64,000 bases of DNA from Leptospirales bacterium. GTDB lineage: Bacteria; Spirochaetota; Leptospiria; Leptospirales; Leptospiraceae. The translations under genes and the position numbers were made by a program. Shown here piece by piece: positions 25,262 to 34,410 of the stretch (positions are counted from its first letter, which is position 1; each line of letters begins with the position of its first letter). Under the pieces are notes generated by a model. That model ran no database searches. It saw only the letters and a program-made list of their open reading frames with translations, and was not told the DNA's origin. Location: the NCBI GenBank assembly GCA_013297885.1, contig JAAFIR010000027.1, positions 1 to 64,000 of the forward strand. Reading direction: 5' to 3'.

Positions 25262-25929
25262 CACAATCTCCTAGAAACCCCAAGTTGAAATCCAAGTTCA
25301 TTTCCAGTTAACAGTATTGTATCATAAAACTCTATTTTGTCCCTCTGAGAAAATTGTTTATAAGAATAAAAAATTTCTCCTGCTAAATAATAACCATTTT
25401 CAGCAATTGGATATTCATAACTGATTGATGGAGTAAATTCGTGGAAGTTGTAATACTTTTCATCTATATAATTTAATGTAAGTAAAACAACTGACAAATA
25501 TGAGCGATCTTCAAATAATCTATTTTGAATTAAGTAGTTGGTATTTGAAAAATAACCTTGAGAAAATTTTTTCATATACCCTAATTGTCCTTTACCTAAA
25601 AAAAAATGTAATCCAATAAATGATTTATTCTTAAAAGAAAGTAAATAGGAATAATTCATTCCATATGAATAACTAATAAAATTTTTATAATATACAGATT
25701 TTGTTGAAGCACCTAAATGATGAGAATCACTTAACAAGGCTATATTTACACTTGAATTGACATTAGTTCCATAAATTGACAGTGATTCATCTTTTGAATT
25801 CAAATTTGAATTAGATCCACCAATGCTAGTTTTTACATAAAACAATGTAGAATCATTTTTATGTTTTTCCCCTTTAGATGTAAATACGACAGATAAAGTT
25901 AATGCATAAAGAAATATTAGTAAGTCCAT
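25261..25929 (-). CDS. Putative outer-membrane beta-barrel-like protein
   Basis: A 222-residue protein with an N-terminal hydrophobic segment (LLIFLYALTLSVVF) followed by many amphipathic strands rich in Tyr, Ser and Asn: NFISYSYGMNYSYLLSF, SFIGLHFFLGKG, EFTPSISYEYPIAENGYYLAG, LTGNELGFQLGVSRRL. The pattern suggests a small barrel in the outer membrane. It overlaps the small upstream gene by 13 bp and the broken downstream gene by 1 bp, so the three once formed an operon. The start could lie further in. No family is recognised. Confidence 0.5.
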   Translation of the reverse strand: MDLLIFLYALTLSVVFTSKGEKHKNDSTLFYVKTSIGGSNSNLNSKDESLSIYGTNVNSSVNIALLSDSHHLGASTKSVYYKNFISYSYGMNYSYLLSFKNKSFIGLHFFLGKGQLGYMKKFSQGYFSNTNYLIQNRLFEDRSYLSVVLLTLNYIDEKYYNFHEFTPSISYEYPIAENGYYLAGEIFYSYKQFSQRDKIEFYDTILLTGNELGFQLGVSRRL

Positions 25930-26102
25930 TTCAGAGGAATCTCCAGTTCAAAATTTATTGAAATATAAATCATTTTACTTTTTGAATGATAGTCATCCAA
26001 CCAAGTAAAAGCGATATAAAGCAATGCTGCTAAACTTGAATTTAACGCTGCTAAAAAGTATGCATTTGTTAATCTATCTTCTGTTGGAAAATTGTTTTTC
26101 AT
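25917..26102 (-). CDS. Small membrane protein, first gene of the OMP-like cluster
   Basis: A 61-residue product with one hydrophobic stretch (AYFLAALNSSLAALLYIAFTW) and a beta-like end (KMIYISINFELEIPLKW). GAGG precedes the ATG at 26102. It overlaps the next gene by 13 bp. It may be a remnant of a longer protein, since the neighbouring gene 24845-25261 is already broken. The function is unknown. Confidence 0.4.
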   Translation of the reverse strand: MKNNFPTEDRLTNAYFLAALNSSLAALLYIAFTWLDDYHSKSKMIYISINFELEIPLKWTY

Positions 26103-26496
26103 AAACCCTCATTTATTTTTTCTATAAAACTAAGAAACATTCTATTTGGAACTCAGAATAATTAGCATAAATTTATACTCAGGAATTATCTAAATCAATA
26201 AGGAAGAATCCATAGTTTTTTTATCTAGATTTTTGATTTATTTTTGTAGCAAGCAAATTTTATATTTAGCTAGCAGATTTTTACACTGAGAAGTAACAAA
26301 TTCAAGAATATCATGAGTAATTTCAAAAACTAAACTTACACTGAATTTTAAAAAATACAATTAAAATCAATGCCTTAATGAGTAAGTTTTAATAGTGCTA
26401 CTTAAGTTACTGAATTTCCTAAGTAGTTTTTAAAAGTAATTACACTACTAACTCCACAAAAAGAAAGTTCTTGATTCTTATTTTAAATCAAATACT
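26103..26496. other. Intergenic region without a recognised feature
   Basis: An AT-rich stretch between divergent genes (minus-strand cluster and plus-strand PIN gene). I see no coding frame with family resemblance, no modular element linkers and no strong hairpin. Promoters for both sides presumably lie here but none is clear enough to call. Confidence 0.5.
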
Positions 26497-26952
26497 ATGA
26501 AACTTGAAATGCTAAGAGTGTATTTAGACAATTGTTGTTACAATAGACCATTTGATGACCAAAGTTCAAAAAAAATTTTATTTGAAACTGAAGCTAAATT
26601 ATTTATTCAAGAAAAAATCAAATTGGGTGAATTAGAGTTAGTCTGGTCATTTATTTTAGATTATGAAAATAATCAGAATATGGATTCAAGAAGAAAAGAA
26701 GAAATTTTTAAATTTGAAAAATATTCAAAAGTTTATTTTATTGGTACTAATGATACACAAATTCTTTCTGAAAAATTGTATTCTTATGGAATTAAAAAAA
26801 AAGATTCAATACATCTTGCATCTGCAATTGAAACTAACTGTGATTATTTTATTACAACAGATATTGGAATTATCAAAAAAAAATCTTTTTTTTCAGAAAT
26901 AGCAATTATCAATCCAATTGATTTTATAATTCAAATAGGAGAAACTAAATGA
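26497..26952 (+). CDS. PIN-domain protein, probable VapC-like ribonuclease
   Basis: A 151-residue protein with PIN-domain acidic residues: Asp in MLRVYLDNCCYNRPFDD near the start, KKKDSIHLASAIETNCDYFITTD in the second half with the conserved Asp/His and the final TTD. The arrangement, with a Cys-rich variant after the first Asp (YLDNCCYNRPF), is typical of a PIN subgroup seen as lone or paired genes. PIN enzymes cut RNA in a metal-dependent way and many are toxins. Its downstream partner overlaps by ATGA, opposite to the usual antitoxin-first order. No classical DNA-binding antitoxin is evident. Confidence 0.7.
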   Translation: MKLEMLRVYLDNCCYNRPFDDQSSKKILFETEAKLFIQEKIKLGELELVWSFILDYENNQNMDSRRKEEIFKFEKYSKVYFIGTNDTQILSEKLYSYGIKKKDSIHLASAIETNCDYFITTDIGIIKKKSFFSEIAIINPIDFIIQIGETK

Positions 26953-27170
26953 AGTCGGATACAGAAGTTAGATCAATGGGTTATAAAATTTTATTCAAAT
27001 ACATGGATGTTATTGATGCTGAAAGATTTATTTCTTTGATTAATAGAGATAGATTTGATTACACTGAGTGGAGTCAAAATTTATTCGAGGAAATTGGTTT
27101 AGAAGAAATTTTAGAAGACGCAAAAAAATTTGCAATTGATTTTAGAAAAATTAAAGGTGATTTGAAATAA
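26949..27170 (+). CDS. Small acidic partner of the PIN protein
   Basis: A 73-residue product that is acidic in its second half (NLFEEIGLEEILEDAKKF). It starts within the stop of the PIN gene. The first part, YKILFKYMDVIDAERFISLINRDRFDYTEWSQ, suggests a helical fold. Position and size suggest an antitoxin or accessory factor. I recognise the pattern of small proteins coded next to this PIN subgroup but cannot name a family. A two-hairpin element follows directly. Confidence 0.55.
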   Translation: MKSDTEVRSMGYKILFKYMDVIDAERFISLINRDRFDYTEWSQNLFEEIGLEEILEDAKKFAIDFRKIKGDLK

Positions 27171-27186
27171 TAAATTTTTAACTATA

Positions 27187-27292
27187 CAAAGCGAAAACGA
27201 TCGAAGCGTTTCTGAATAGCCTCGGACTTTAGTCCGAGGATTCAGAAGTAGCTGAGAGCGTGTTTTTTTCCATTTGGAAAAAATTCGCCCGA
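27187..27292 (+). repeat. Modular two-hairpin intergenic element, copy 5
   Basis: Linkers are AAGCGAAAACGATCGAAGCG, TAGCTGAGAGCGTG and TTCGCCC. Arm 1 pairs TTCTGAAT (27210-27217) with ATTCAGAA (27240-27247) and has an inner perfect stem CCTCGGACT/AGTCCGAGG (27220-27239) with a TT loop. Arm 2 is short, TTTTTTCCA/TGGAAAAAA. It lies between two genes in the same direction. Confidence 0.8.
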
Positions 27293-27362
27293 ACAATTCT
27301 CTCTAAGTTTATTATTCAATATATGAAGTTACAAAAAATTAATTCTCTAAAATTTTGTATTT

Positions 27363-28208
27363 ATGAAAAAAGAAATCCATGTTCAAAACCATAAAATCAC
27401 TTACGAATCTCATTCCAAAGGAAAAGAAAAAATTATTTTTATTCATGGTTGGTCTTCTTTTCAATTTTACTGGTCAAATATCATTCAATATTATAAACCA
27501 TTTGGTGAATGTATCACAATTGATTTACCTGCTCATTATCCTGCTGTTGCTCCAGAAAATTTTAAAAATTTTTCGATAGATGACATCATTAATATTGAAA
27601 CAGAAGCAATAAAAAAAATTATCGGCGATGAAAAATGTATTTTGATTGGTCATTCAACTGGTGGGATTACTGCGATGGGAGTTGCATACAATTTAAAAGA
27701 ACAAGTTTCAAAATTAATTTTAGTTTGTTCAGTTGTTCATGGTCCAGTGACTAATTTTTTAAAATTTTATAAAATGGCTTTTGAAAATAATTTAGGTGGG
27801 ATTGTTTCTGAAATTCAAAAATTTTTGCTTGGTGTGAATGGAAGCAAATACATTTCTTTTCTGCCAGTTGTGCATGATAAATTTAAATTTTTTTCTGATC
27901 CAGAAATTAATTCTTATTTAGAAATTTATAACCAAATTTTTAAAAATATTTCTTCTGAAATTATGGGTGAATATTTGATAATGTTAGATAAATGTGATTT
28001 TAGAGAAAAAGCAAAAGAATTAAAAATGCCAACCCAAATTCATGTTGGGGTTCATGACATTATGGTTCCTGCAGAACATGGTTTTGAGCTTGCAAAAATT
28101 ATAAATCATGCAGAATTAGTGAAATACGAGAGTTCTGGACATGTTCCAACTCTTGAAGAAAAACAAAAATTTTTATCCAATACTTTGAGGTTTTTAAAAA
28201 ATGAGTGA
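27363..28208 (+). CDS. Alpha/beta-hydrolase-fold protein
   Basis: A 281-residue protein with the oxyanion HGW at 28-30, the nucleophile elbow GHSTGG at 96-101 (Ser98), an acid in GVHDIMVPAEHG and the catalytic His in SSGHVPTLEE near 258. It has no signal peptide. It belongs to the broad family of esterases and C-C hydrolases; the substrate cannot be told. It is followed at once by the first giant secreted protein, whose ATG overlaps its stop (TGATG), so the two may be co-translated. That link between a cytosolic hydrolase and a giant exported protein has no obvious meaning. Confidence 0.85.
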   Translation: MKKEIHVQNHKITYESHSKGKEKIIFIHGWSSFQFYWSNIIQYYKPFGECITIDLPAHYPAVAPENFKNFSIDDIINIETEAIKKIIGDEKCILIGHSTGGITAMGVAYNLKEQVSKLILVCSVVHGPVTNFLKFYKMAFENNLGGIVSEIQKFLLGVNGSKYISFLPVVHDKFKFFSDPEINSYLEIYNQIFKNISSEIMGEYLIMLDKCDFREKAKELKMPTQIHVGVHDIMVPAEHGFELAKIINHAELVKYESSGHVPTLEEKQKFLSNTLRFLKNE

Positions 28209-31200
28209 TGAATGCAAAACTTTTATTTAGTTTTTTAATTTTACAATTTTCTATTTTTGCTGTTGATTTTGATGATTTAAAAGAAAAACAAGGCAAAATT
28301 TATGGCTCAGAAAAAGACGAAAAGTATGTATATGATGCATTTTTTTCAGAATGGGAAAGTTGGCCTAGAAAAAATCCAACCCATTCCTCATTTCATTTTT
28401 TTTGGATTTTTAATTCTACTGATTACCCAAAATATTCCAAATCTCAATTTTTACCTTTTTATTCTTACCAAAAAAGTAAAATAGACAAAAGAGAAGAAAG
28501 TAATTTTTTACTTTTGTACAATTCTGAAATTGATGATAAGTCAAATGAAAGTTGCTATTTTTTACCATTATATTTTAGCGGGAAAACTGGAAAAAACAAT
28601 TATATATTCATGCCATTTTTACTAACCAGTTTTAGTGAAACTTATTCAAACCAATCAATTGATAAAACAAATTTTGTTGGACTTCATTATTCCAATTCTA
28701 TCAAAAATGAGTCAACTGGTATTGATGAAACTACCTATGTAAATCCATTTTTTTATTGGTCCGATTCCAAATCAAAATCAGGAAATTCTTCCACTTTATT
28801 TTTTCCAATTTTACCAATTGTTTATTCCTTTGAAGATGAAAAAAGTTCTAGAAAAAATTTTTTATGGTTAGTAGATTATACAACTGAAAATGATTCACTA
28901 AATAGATTTTTTTTCATGCCATTTGTATTTTACAAAAAAAATGAATACACAACAGTTTTTCCAATTTATTTTAATTATATAACTGATGCAGGTTCTGAAA
29001 AAACAATTATCCCAATTTTGTATTCATCTGAACTGAACAAAGATAATTCTTCTTCCAAAAATTTTCTATTGGTTTACAATCATGAATATGACCAAGAAGG
29101 AAACTTAAAAAATGTAAATTTTATAAATTCATTCTACAAAAAAGATTCTTATTATATATTTTTTCCATTTTATTACAATTGGTATGGAAAACTTCCTGAT
29201 GATAAAAAAGAAGAATCTAGTTTGTTCTTGCCACTATTTTACAAAAACCAAATTCAAAATGGAAATTCTTATTTGAATGTTTTGGGAATTTTTTCCACTG
29301 AACAAAATGAAAAATCAGAAACAATTTCTTCAAATTTATTTCCAATTTTGTTTTACAAAAAAGATTCAAGATTTGTATTTTTTCCTTTTTATTATAACTG
29401 GAAAGATAAAACACAGGAAAACAAAACAGAACAATCCAATTTATTTTTTCCAATTTATTACCAAAACAAAATTCAAGATGGAAATTTTTATGCAAATCTT
29501 TTGGGACTTTATTCTTATGAAGAAAACCAAAAATCTGAAAGAATAGGAACTTCCATATTTCCACTATATTATTACAAAAAAGATGATTATAGAGTCTATT
29601 TTCCATTTGTATTTTTATTTGGTTCTGAATCAGATATTGCTCCAAGTGGAAAAAATTTTGGTTTATTGCATTATCATTCTTGGGATGAACTTGGTGAACA
29701 AACTTTTATCACAAATTATTATTCTTCCAAAACAAAATCCACTAATGGAATTTTTAGAACATTCTTTCCATTCTTTTTTTATAAAAATGATATGAATGAA
29801 AAATATTTACAAAGTTTGATTTTTTATTCTTATCAAAATAAAAATAAATTAGATGAAAGTTTTTATATTTTTCCAATTTATTTTTCAAATGAAAAAGATG
29901 TTGAAAGTTCAACTTGGGCATTAAATTATTATACATCCGAAGACAAAAAGAAACAAGAAATTTTTACTACGCTCTTTCCTTTGTATTTTAAATCTGAAGA
30001 CGAATCTTCAAAAACTAGACAATCGCTATTATTATTTGAAAACAAAAATAAAAAAACTGGAAATTATTTTAGAACTGCTTTTCCAATTTATTATTCTTGG
30101 AAAACAGCTAAATCTGATGGATATGTATTTTTTCCTTTTTACACAAATATTGATTATCCAAACAAAACTAATTTTAATTTGAATTTATTTGGTTTTGCAA
30201 AAAATACAAATACTGGAATTTATTCTCCAGATATAAATTTAGATGCTGGAACAAAAGATTCTTACACTTATCTAGACACTGATTTTTCTTGGCTTTATAA
30301 TGTATTTAAGATTGAAACTAGAATCAGCACAAAACTTTTAGAAGAAATTAAAGAAGAGTTTCAAACTAAAAAAGTTTCGAAAGATGAAAAATTAGTTGTT
30401 TCTGAATCTCCAAAAATTACAAAGAAAAAAGATTTTACTCGCGAAAATACTTTAAACTTTTTTGGAATTAATTTTTTATTTTCAGCGTTTTCATTTGAAA
30501 GAGGAGATTCCAAAAGACATTTTAGGTTATTACCTCTAACTTGGCTAACTTGGGATAATAACTCCAAAGATCAATTAGTGGCAGTTCCATTTTATGTACA
30601 TTTCAAAAATCAATTTTTAGAATACACTGTATTATTTCCATTTTATGGAAAGCAGAAAACTCCTGAAGAAAAAAGATCTGCATATGGATTATTTTTCTAT
30701 TTAGATGAAGAATTCAAAAAAAATAATCACAAAGAAACATCTATCATTTGGCCTTTTTTTAATTCTTATAGAGCAGATAATCAGGAAGGTTCTCGTTTAA
30801 TTCCATTTTACCGCCATAAAAAAACTTGGAACGAATCAGAATTAAAAGAAAATACAATTTCATTATTTCATTATTCCAATTCTTATTTAGATGAGTTTGG
30901 AAAAGAAAAATCTTATCTGATTTCTCCGTTTTGGTTTTCAAATTCAGATACAAAAGATAATCTCACAGATTCATTTCACTTTACTCCACCATTATATGTA
31001 AAAACTTTTGAAGAAAATTCTAAACAAGAATTTCATCGTTTTGTTTCACTTCCATTTTATTACAGTTCTAGTTTTGATAAAGAGAAGAATTTTAGAAATT
31101 CAATTTTTTGGACAGTTCCGATTGTTCTACTTAGAAATAGAGAACACGATGAAGTGATTTGGAATTCATTTTTTATCAATAATTATTTTGATTCAGCTAA

Positions 31201-34200
31201 AAAGAATAATTTAATCCTCAGCGGAATTTATTATCATAATTTGGAATATGAAAAAGAAAATCAATTTTTAACTACTAGATGGACTTTACCTTTATTTTAT
31301 TATTATCGAAAATTACCTCGTGAAGGAGAAATTTATGATAAACTAAAATTTTATTCACCACTTGTTTTTTATTCTAGTTTTGAAAATCAAATAAACAATG
31401 AAAAAAGATATGATTATTTAATTCCACCACTTTTGTATTATAGATTGAATAATCCAAAAAAAGATTATTATAATTTTGCAGTCCTTTTTAGTTATGAGAA
31501 TTTTAAAATTAAAGAAGAATCAAATTTATTTTTAACTCCATTTTTTTCGATTCAATCTAAACCAGATTTATCTAGAAATTATTTGTTCCCAGTTTATTTG
31601 TACAATGATGTTCCAAAAGAAAAACGATTCCTTAGTTTAATTTACTCTTACCAAAATGAAAAATTGGATTTAGGGGAAGAAACAACTCATAATATTCCAA
31701 TTATCACTCCATTTTTATACTACCAAAATTCGTTTCTAGATTCAAAAAGTTGGAATTTATTAAGTTTAATGTATCGCAGAAAAAAAGCAGATTATATCTC
31801 TCATGGATTTTTACCATTTTATCATAATGAATCAACAGAAAACACAAACTATTCTGAAGATTTATCTTTTGTTTTTCCAATTTATTATTTTAAATCTTTA
31901 AACTCAGATGATCTAAATGAAAGTAATTTTTTTAGTTTATTCTTTGAAAGAAAAAATACAACCTCTGCAAATTTAAAAAACACTACTTATAAATTCCCGG
32001 GTATTGTTCCAATTGTTTTATATTTAGATAATGAAAACAATCAATTCTCTTGGAATATTTTTGGACTAGCTTACAGAAGAGAAAAGTCTGAATATGTATC
32101 ACATGGATTTTTGCCGTTTTATCATAATGAATCCATAAAAAATAAAACTCTCACTGAAGACCTAAATTATATTTTTCCATTTTATTATTCTTATGATACA
32201 AAAACAAAAGATAAATCTGAAACAAATTTTGCTTCGATTTTATTTTCTAGATCAGTTGTTGAAACTCCAAAGTTAAAAAATATCACTTACAAATTTCCAA
32301 GTTTTGTTCCAGTTTTATTTTACCAAGACGAACAAAATAAAAACTTTGATTGGAATTTGTTAAGTTTGATCTATAGAAGAGAAAAGTCTGAACATGTATC
32401 TCATGGATTTTTGCCTTTTTATCATAATGAATCCACAAATAGTAAAACTATCGCTGAAGACCTAAATTATATTTTTCCATTTTATTATTCTTATGATACA
32501 AAAACAAAAGATAAATCTGAAACAAATTTTGCTTCGATTTTATTTTCTAGATCAGTTGTTGAAACTCCAAAGTTAAAAAATATCACATACAAATTTCCTA
32601 GTTTTGTTCCAATTTTATTTTACCAAGATGAACAAAACAAAAATTTTGATTGGAATGTATTAAGTTTAATTTACAGAAGAGAAAAGTCTGAATATGTGTC
32701 ACATGGATTTTTGCCGTTTTATCATAATGAATCCATAAAAAATAAAACTCTCACTGAAGACCTAAATTATATTTTTCCACTTTATTATTCTTATGATACA
32801 AAAACAAAAGATAAATCTGAAACAAATTTTGCTTCGATTTTATTTTCTAGATCAGTTGTTGAAACTCCAAAGTTAAAAAATATCACATACAAATTTCCTA
32901 GCTTTGTTCCAATTTTATTTTACCAAGATGAACAAAACAAAAATTTTGATTGGAATGTATTAAGTTTGATTTACAGAAGAGAAAAACCAGATTATATCTC
33001 ACATGGATTTTTGCCTTTTTATCACAATGAATCCACAAATAGTAAAACTATCGCTGAAGACCTAAATTATATTTTTCCACTTTATTATTCTTATGATACA
33101 AAAACAAAAGATAAATCGGAAACAAATTTTGCTTCGATTTTATTTTCTAGATCAGTTGTTGAAACTCCAAAGTTAAAAAATATCACATACAAATTTCCTA
33201 GTTTTGTTCCAATTTTATTCTACCAAGATGAACAAAACAAAAATTTTGATTGGAATGTATTAAGTTTGATTTACAGAAGAGAAAAGTCTGAATATGTGTC
33301 ACATGGATTTTTGCCGTTTTATCATAATGAATCCATAAAAAATAAAACTCTCACTGAAGACCTAAATTATATTTTTCCACTTTATTATTCTAAATTCAAT
33401 CAAACTGGAAAAAATTCAAAATCAGAATTTTATTCATTGATTTATTCTAGCGAAGAAAAAAGAAATTTAAAAGAAAATTCAAGAATCACTTACCATAAAG
33501 TTCCATCCATAATTCCATTTATTTATTACCAAGATTCAAATGAAGCTGGAGAAACAAATTGGAATTTATTAAGTGTAATTTATTCTAGGAGTTCTAGATT
33601 TTTTGATGCAAATGGTTTTATCCCATTTTATCATTTTTCGACAAATAAAAATAAGAAAAATGAATTGGAAGAATCTTATGCTTATGTGTTTCCTTATTTT
33701 CAATTTGAAGATAAACAATCTGAAATTAAAAATGTAATGGGACTTTTATTCCATCAAAATTATTCTAAAAAAGAAAAATCAAATTCAACTTCAGTACTTT
33801 ATCCAATTGTAACTACAAAAAATTCTAAAGACAAATTTCAATTCCAAAGTTTATTTGGTCTAATTGAATCAAATTCAGAAAAAGATTTTTCAGATTTTAA
33901 TTTCTTCTGGCTTGGTTATAAAAACAGGTCCGAAATTTCTAGCGTAAATTTATTTCCATTCTTGTATTCAAAAGATACAAAAGAAGAAAAAACAAAATTA
34001 GTTTTACCTTTACTTTCTTATTCAAATAAATCTAAAAATGAAGAATTACAATCTACTGGGCTTAGTTTGATCTATCATTCCAAAAAAGATTTAGTTACTA
34101 AAGAAGAAGATACTTTTTTACTTGGTGGATTATTGTATTATAAAGTCAAACGACCAAGTGAAAGAGGTTATGAAGGTGAAGGGTCTTTGTGGGGAGTTTT

Positions 34201-34285
34201 ATGGGAATACAAAACTGAGTCTGAAACCAATTATAAAAAATTATCTGTCTTAAAAGTGATTACTCTTTATAAAGAAACAATGTGA
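28208..34285 (+). CDS. Giant secreted protein with aromatic FP-x-YY repeats, long paralogue
   Basis: I prefer the ATG at 28208 (TGATG with the previous stop) over GTG at 28205. It gives about 2,025 residues with a signal peptide ending SIFA before VDFDDLKE. Nearly the whole mature chain is built from short strands of the form (F/L)-FP-(F/I/L)-YY-x, LSLIY-RR and FLPFYHNES, at intervals of about 20-50 residues, separated by Lys/Asn/Glu-rich turns. This suggests a long repetitive beta structure, as a fibre, solenoid or very large barrel. Residues about 1,190-1,730 contain exact 100-residue repeats. There is no catalytic motif. A paralogue of 1,462 residues follows. It is probably envelope-located; the function is unknown. 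Confidence 0.75.
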   Translation: MNAKLLFSFLILQFSIFAVDFDDLKEKQGKIYGSEKDEKYVYDAFFSEWESWPRKNPTHSSFHFFWIFNSTDYPKYSKSQFLPFYSYQKSKIDKREESNFLLLYNSEIDDKSNESCYFLPLYFSGKTGKNNYIFMPFLLTSFSETYSNQSIDKTNFVGLHYSNSIKNESTGIDETTYVNPFFYWSDSKSKSGNSSTLFFPILPIVYSFEDEKSSRKNFLWLVDYTTENDSLNRFFFMPFVFYKKNEYTTVFPIYFNYITDAGSEKTIIPILYSSELNKDNSSSKNFLLVYNHEYDQEGNLKNVNFINSFYKKDSYYIFFPFYYNWYGKLPDDKKEESSLFLPLFYKNQIQNGNSYLNVLGIFSTEQNEKSETISSNLFPILFYKKDSRFVFFPFYYNWKDKTQENKTEQSNLFFPIYYQNKIQDGNFYANLLGLYSYEENQKSERIGTSIFPLYYYKKDDYRVYFPFVFLFGSESDIAPSGKNFGLLHYHSWDELGEQTFITNYYSSKTKSTNGIFRTFFPFFFYKNDMNEKYLQSLIFYSYQNKNKLDESFYIFPIYFSNEKDVESSTWALNYYTSEDKKKQEIFTTLFPLYFKSEDESSKTRQSLLLFENKNKKTGNYFRTAFPIYYSWKTAKSDGYVFFPFYTNIDYPNKTNFNLNLFGFAKNTNTGIYSPDINLDAGTKDSYTYLDTDFSWLYNVFKIETRISTKLLEEIKEEFQTKKVSKDEKLVVSESPKITKKKDFTRENTLNFFGINFLFSAFSFERGDSKRHFRLLPLTWLTWDNNSKDQLVAVPFYVHFKNQFLEYTVLFPFYGKQKTPEEKRSAYGLFFYLDEEFKKNNHKETSIIWPFFNSYRADNQEGSRLIPFYRHKKTWNESELKENTISLFHYSNSYLDEFGKEKSYLISPFWFSNSDTKDNLTDSFHFTPPLYVKTFEENSKQEFHRFVSLPFYYSSSFDKEKNFRNSIFWTVPIVLLRNREHDEVIWNSFFINNYFDSAKKNNLILSGIYYHNLEYEKENQFLTTRWTLPLFYYYRKLPREGEIYDKLKFYSPLVFYSSFENQINNEKRYDYLIPPLLYYRLNNPKKDYYNFAVLFSYENFKIKEESNLFLTPFFSIQSKPDLSRNYLFPVYLYNDVPKEKRFLSLIYSYQNEKLDLGEETTHNIPIITPFLYYQNSFLDSKSWNLLSLMYRRKKADYISHGFLPFYHNESTENTNYSEDLSFVFPIYYFKSLNSDDLNESNFFSLFFERKNTTSANLKNTTYKFPGIVPIVLYLDNENNQFSWNIFGLAYRREKSEYVSHGFLPFYHNESIKNKTLTEDLNYIFPFYYSYDTKTKDKSETNFASILFSRSVVETPKLKNITYKFPSFVPVLFYQDEQNKNFDWNLLSLIYRREKSEHVSHGFLPFYHNESTNSKTIAEDLNYIFPFYYSYDTKTKDKSETNFASILFSRSVVETPKLKNITYKFPSFVPILFYQDEQNKNFDWNVLSLIYRREKSEYVSHGFLPFYHNESIKNKTLTEDLNYIFPLYYSYDTKTKDKSETNFASILFSRSVVETPKLKNITYKFPSFVPILFYQDEQNKNFDWNVLSLIYRREKPDYISHGFLPFYHNESTNSKTIAEDLNYIFPLYYSYDTKTKDKSETNFASILFSRSVVETPKLKNITYKFPSFVPILFYQDEQNKNFDWNVLSLIYRREKSEYVSHGFLPFYHNESIKNKTLTEDLNYIFPLYYSKFNQTGKNSKSEFYSLIYSSEEKRNLKENSRITYHKVPSIIPFIYYQDSNEAGETNWNLLSVIYSRSSRFFDANGFIPFYHFSTNKNKKNELEESYAYVFPYFQFEDKQSEIKNVMGLLFHQNYSKKEKSNSTSVLYPIVTTKNSKDKFQFQSLFGLIESNSEKDFSDFNFFWLGYKNRSEISSVNLFPFLYSKDTKEEKTKLVLPLLSYSNKSKNEELQSTGLSLIYHSKKDLVTKEEDTFLLGGLLYYKVKRPSERGYEGEGSLWGVLWEYKTESETNYKKLSVLKVITLYKETM
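31775..33390 (+). repeat. 300-bp tandem repeat within the giant gene, with 600-bp higher order
   Basis: Units start at 31775 (divergent), 32075, 32375, 32675, 32975 and 33275 (partial), exactly 300 bp apart and in frame. The marker peptide in the last five alternates: KNKTLTED, NSKTIAED, KNKTLTED, NSKTIAED, KNKTLTED. The units at 32075-32674 and 32675-33274 therefore form a nearly identical 600-bp dimer repeat. This points to recent expansion by unequal recombination or slippage. Confidence 0.9.
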
Positions 34286-34410
34286 GTTTTATTTTAAAAT
34301 TTTGTGAAGTTTATAATTATTAAATTGAATTAGCGAAATTTAAAATTATATAAATTTATTGAAAATTAAAAAAATATATCCTTCAGTTTAAGGTTTTTAA
34401 AAAATGCATT

